From: Brevibacterium sp. CBA3109
Lineage (GTDB): Bacteria; Actinomycetota; Actinomycetes; Actinomycetales; Brevibacteriaceae
Length of the DNA: 64,000 nucleotides
NCBI RefSeq assembly: GCF_040256645.1
Contig: NZ_CP158281.1
Location: 3,410,001 to 3,474,000, forward strand
Direction: 5' to 3'
The notes beneath the pieces were generated by a model. That model searched no databases, was not told where the DNA came from, and saw nothing but the letters and a program-made list of their open reading frames with translations. Below, in pieces: positions 61,377 through 64,000 of the stretch. Within the stretch, counting starts at the first letter, position 1, and each line of letters begins with the position of its first letter. The position numbers and the translations under genes are program-made.

Positions 61377-62657
61377 ATGTCACTGCGTTGGAAGATCTCC
61401 CTGCTCATCGTTGCCTCGGTGATCATCGCCGTGCTCTCCTGCTCCATCGTGCTGCGCCAGTCCGCGGCCCGGGCCGAGGATGACCGCATGCGCTCGACCG
61501 TGACCGAGCAGCTTGCGAACTCCGTCGCCATCTTCTCCGAGACCGGGGTGCTCACCCTCAACGCCCGCATCGACGACCCTGCACTGCCCAAGGACGCACG
61601 CGCCCAGGCGCTCAAGGGCCAGAGCGTGACGATGCGTTCCGAGGTCGACGGTGAGGAGATCGTGTGGGCGGCTGCCCCGATCGAGGTCGGCACCTACACC
61701 GAGGTGATCTCCGTGCGCGCCTCAACCGCGGACAGCCAGGAGCTCATCGGCCGCATCGACCAGGCGCTGTTGGTGGGCATGATCGGCTCCGCACTGGTCG
61801 TCGGCGGCGTCGGCTCCATCGTGGCCGGGCGCATCTCACGCAGGCTGACTCTGGGCGCTCAAGCTGCGCGGAAGATCGCGGCCGGAGACACGAGCATCAG
61901 GATCGCCGATGTCGTCGACGACACGGACCAAGAAGTCGCGGCCTTCGCCTCGGCGGTCGACACAGCCGTGACACGGCTGACCGAGCGAATCGACTCCGAG
62001 CAGCGCTTCACTGCTGACCTGGCACACGAGATGCGGACCCCGCTGACCGGCCTCGTCAACGCGGCCAACCTGCTCGAGGAGGATTCACGCCCCGCCGAGC
62101 TCGTCAAGGACCGAGTGCAGCGAATGCAGGTCCTCGTCGAAGACCTGCTCGAAGTCTCCCGCCTCGATGCGGGTCGCGCGAACCCCGAGTTCACTCGCGT
62201 CAACATCGACCAAGCGGTCCGGTCGCTGCTGGGAACCATGACCGCCTCCGGTGCCCTGTCTGACCATGAGATCGACACTCACTTGGCAGCTCTGAACTCG
62301 ACACTGGTCACCGATGTTCGCCGCTTCGAACGCATCATCTCAAACTTGCTGGTCAACGCGATCAAGCACGGCGGGGATCCGATCCACCTGGAGACGAGCA
62401 CCCGCAGCATCACGATCACCGACTCCGGCTCCGGCTACCCGCCTGACATCGTCAACACCGGCCCGACCCGCTTCGTCTCCGCCGGCGGCGGAGGCATGGG
62501 CCTGGGGCTCGTGATCGCACAGGGACAGGCTCGTCTGCTGGGCATTCACCTGATCTTCAGCAATGATCCGGTCACCGGTGGTGCACGCACCGAAGCGATC
62601 TTCCCGGATCCCGAGGCCCAGGATGAGGCGCTCAAGCAGTACCTCGAATCCATCTAG
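61377..62657 (+). CDS. Sensor histidine kinase
   Basis: A 426-residue kinase. TM1 at about 6-24, a short external loop (about 25-125), TM2 (about 127-147, LVGMIGSALVVGGVGSIVAG), a HAMP-like stretch, then the H box RFTADLAHEMRTPLTGLVNA (His about 217), N box NLLVNAIKHGG, G1 DSGSGYPPDI and G2 GGGMGLGLVIA. Likely senses an envelope signal with the lipoprotein, passing phosphate to the preceding regulator. Convergent with the DUF1990 gene. Confidence 0.88.
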   Translation: MSLRWKISLLIVASVIIAVLSCSIVLRQSAARAEDDRMRSTVTEQLANSVAIFSETGVLTLNARIDDPALPKDARAQALKGQSVTMRSEVDGEEIVWAAAPIEVGTYTEVISVRASTADSQELIGRIDQALLVGMIGSALVVGGVGSIVAGRISRRLTLGAQAARKIAAGDTSIRIADVVDDTDQEVAAFASAVDTAVTRLTERIDSEQRFTADLAHEMRTPLTGLVNAANLLEEDSRPAELVKDRVQRMQVLVEDLLEVSRLDAGRANPEFTRVNIDQAVRSLLGTMTASGALSDHEIDTHLAALNSTLVTDVRRFERIISNLLVNAIKHGGDPIHLETSTRSITITDSGSGYPPDIVNTGPTRFVSAGGGGMGLGLVIAQGQARLLGIHLIFSNDPVTGGARTEAIFPDPEAQDEALKQYLESI

Positions 62658-62666
62658 CGGCTGCTG

Positions 62667-62732
62667 CGCAGAGCGCGGGAGTCAGCGGGCGGCGCAGAGC
62701 CCGCAGCCCTCACCCACGCAGAGCGCGGGAGT
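62667..62732. repeat. Repeat of CGCAGAGCGCGGGAGT around the DUF1990 stop
   Basis: The 16-bp word occurs exactly at 62667 and 62717, with a partial copy CGCAGAGC at 62693, periods about 24-26 bp. The stop (62712-62710) falls between copies. Confidence 0.7.
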
Positions 62733-63270
62733 ATCGCCTGCGGTAGATGATCTGGGCAAGTCGGACGAAGGGTTCACCGAGGCGCCAGATCCCCATTCCG
62801 GCTCGGGAGACAGAGCGCAGCACGAGGAAGACTCGACCATCGGGAGTGTGGGTGAGGATGAATGACTCCTCGCCGGTGATCGGATGCCCAGGCTTCGTGC
62901 CATAGGTGAAGCCACGACGTGTTTCGGACTCGAAGACCTCGATGACGCGGGCTGGCTCTGGCAGGCGGAACGGCCCGATCCGGACGAAGATCGTCGGCTC
63001 CTGTCCGGCCCGGACCCGCGGGCAGCCCGGCCCGGAGCCGGTTTGGGAGCCGATACCCATGCCGACGCCCAGGGCGTCTGTGTCATCCTCCCGAGCCTGG
63101 ACACCGATGTCGAACCCGCTGCGGATCTTCACCTCCCAATGCAGCAGTTCCTCCGCGCAGCGGTCGAAGGTGTCACGCCCATGACCGACGAAGAAGGCCG
63201 ATTCGAAGTCCCGGTAGCCTGCCGGTCGGTCGATCCACCGGGGTGAGAGCGGCTGAGTCAGAGGTTCCAT
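62710..63270 (-). CDS. DUF1990 family protein
   Basis: A 186-residue soluble protein: PLSPRWIDRPAGYRDFESAF, HWEVKIRSGFDIGVQAREDD, RRGFTYGTKPGHPITGEESF and LRSVSRAGMGIWRLGEPFVR. The last two segments are characteristic of DUF1990 (YndB-like) proteins, whose function is not known. It starts 154 bp from the divergent MaoC gene; the shared region has two GGTGCCAAGT words. Confidence 0.82.
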   Translation of the reverse strand: MEPLTQPLSPRWIDRPAGYRDFESAFFVGHGRDTFDRCAEELLHWEVKIRSGFDIGVQAREDDTDALGVGMGIGSQTGSGPGCPRVRAGQEPTIFVRIGPFRLPEPARVIEVFESETRRGFTYGTKPGHPITGEESFILTHTPDGRVFLVLRSVSRAGMGIWRLGEPFVRLAQIIYRRRYSRALRG

Positions 63271-63424
63271 ACCACCAACCTAGCCGAATCCCGGACACAC
63301 CGGTGCCAAGTCCGATGCGAACAAGTAAGGTGCCAAGTACCGGCATTCCTTCAATCGAATGTCCGCTAAGAACACGCCTGACACTCTCTGCGTACGACAA
63401 TCACGGATCAAAGGAGAACGAAGA

Positions 63425-63877
63425 ATGCGCACACTCAATGGAATCGATGAGATCACCTCGCTCGTCGGCACCGAATTGGGCTCGTCCGAATGGACGACGA
63501 TCGACCAGGAGGCGATCAACACCTTCGCCGATGTCACCGACGATCACCAGTGGATCCACATCGACGAGCAGCGCGCGGCGAAGGGCCCGTACGGTTCGAC
63601 GATCGTCCACGGCTTCTTCACTCTGTCACTGATCCCGAAGTTCTCGAGCGAGATCTTCACTATCGAAGGCGTGTCCATCCGCGTCAACTACGGCCTCAAC
63701 AAGGTTCGCTTCGCTCAGCCGGTGCCGGTGGGCTCTCGCCTGCGCGGCACCGTCAGCGTCAACGAGGTCATTCCCGGAGACAAGGGCACCCAGGTCATCC
63801 TCAAGCACGTCATCGAGATCGAAGGCGAAGAGCGTCCTGCGTGCATCGCCGAGGTGGTCACCCTCCTCGTCGAGTGA
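63425..63877 (+). CDS. MaoC-family dehydratase
   Basis: A 150-residue single hot-dog protein. The (R)-hydratase catalytic motif is seen as FADVTDDHQWIHIDEQRAAK (Asp and His about 35-45), followed by GPYGSTIVHGFFTLSLIP. Family members hydrate enoyl-CoA or enoyl-ACP; nodulation-factor NodN-like proteins are close. RBS AAAGGAG is eight nt ahead of the ATG at 63425; the wider frame to 63359 lacks one. Confidence 0.87.
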   Translation: MRTLNGIDEITSLVGTELGSSEWTTIDQEAINTFADVTDDHQWIHIDEQRAAKGPYGSTIVHGFFTLSLIPKFSSEIFTIEGVSIRVNYGLNKVRFAQPVPVGSRLRGTVSVNEVIPGDKGTQVILKHVIEIEGEERPACIAEVVTLLVE

Positions 63878-63890
63878 CCTGAGCGTCACT

Positions 63891-63934
63891 GTACCGCCGT
63901 CCGAGCCGAGGTCTGCCCTCAGCTCGGACGGTAC
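63891..63934. terminator. Bidirectional hairpin between MaoC and GH15 genes
   Basis: GTACC-GCC-GTCCGAGC (63891-63906) pairs with GCTCGGAC-GGTAC (63922-63934), a 13-bp stem with a 3-nt bulge. Its right arm encodes the last codons of the GH15 gene, so the stem overlaps that coding end. Confidence 0.55.
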
Positions 63935-64000
63935 GCGTCGAGCATCTGCGCGACGCGGATGTAGCCCAGATGCGAGTACGCCTGCGGGTGGTTGCCCAAG
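63919..64000 (-). CDS. Glycoside hydrolase family 15 protein, C-terminal end (window edge)
   Basis: Only the last 27 codons lie in the window: the reading ends LGNHPQAYSHLGYIRVAQML then DAYRPS, matching the terminal LGNFPQAFSHLAL motif of GH15 glucoamylase/trehalase-type enzymes (trehalose or starch breakdown). The remainder is beyond the right edge. Confidence 0.7.
   Translation of the reverse strand, partial: LGNHPQAYSHLGYIRVAQMLDAYRPS

Noticed and set aside
63300..63345. Two GGTGCCAAGT words upstream of the MaoC gene as an operator
   Set aside because: Similar words (GGTGCCAGGT) occur at 40547; too little to call a regulatory site.

Overview
The window is a high-GC, gene-dense stretch of an actinobacterial chromosome. 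Gene content (MOSC/FAD/2Fe-2S fusion, CopD-CtaG fusion, zinc-ligand-free L28/L33/S14 set, Mnh antiporter with fused A/B subunits, LPXTG surface protein, branched-chain-type ketoacid dehydrogenase, MHS-family transporters) fits Micrococcales, most likely Brevibacterium. That assignment is inference from family resemblance; no 16S gene is present. I see no prophage, IS element, CRISPR array, rRNA or tRNA.

Layout. 1-2541: 3' part of nagA and an S9 peptidase. 2574-12203: one long minus-strand run in which every junction overlaps: Mnh/Mrp cation/H+ antiporter subunits A(+B), C, D, E, F, G, then a response regulator, a histidine kinase and a lipoprotein. 12451-14040: dcd with a translationally coupled unknown gene. 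14315-18248: LPXTG protein with nine 60-bp repeats, an ABC-ATPase-like protein without a P-loop lysine, and a membrane-anchored secreted protein. 18429-21446: thioredoxin-NHL protein and YggS. 21463-25669: 3-hydroxyisobutyrate dehydrogenase/LysR divergent pair, 3-hydroxybutyrate dehydrogenase and an MHS transporter. 25877-29339: CopD-CtaG, HU, S14-L33-L28. 29795-31282: a membrane-anchored protein and a decayed alcohol dehydrogenase. 31310-34879: ketoacid dehydrogenase E1alpha-E1beta-E2. 35272-37846: three-gene WXG-like/unknown/alpha-beta hydrolase module. 38083-46353: purB, hydrolase, MHS transporter, sugar-lactone oxidase type enzyme, PLP racemase/aldolase-like enzyme and a semialdehyde dehydrogenase. 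46380-52663: penicillin-binding protein and a CitA/CitB-type two-component system split by a thiolase gene. 52757-54586: three-domain MOSC oxidoreductase. 54667-57509: copper operon csoR-copZ-copA with its operator. 57516-64000: acyl-CoA synthetase, small membrane protein, lipoprotein-regulator-kinase operon, DUF1990 protein, MaoC dehydratase and the end of a GH15 enzyme.

How they work together. Several genes serve acyl/ketoacid catabolism (HIBADH, 3-hydroxybutyrate DH, ketoacid DH, thiolase, acyl-CoA synthetase, MaoC). Envelope sensing is prominent: two separate two-component systems are each linked to a lipoprotein gene, one fused onto the Mnh operon. Three observations recur across the window and are not explained by single genes: short tandem repeats overlapping or abutting stop codons, a TANNNT box 6-7 nt before several start codons (leaderless genes), and strong over-use of the word GCCGAGGCG/GCCGAGGTG in different reading frames and on both strands.
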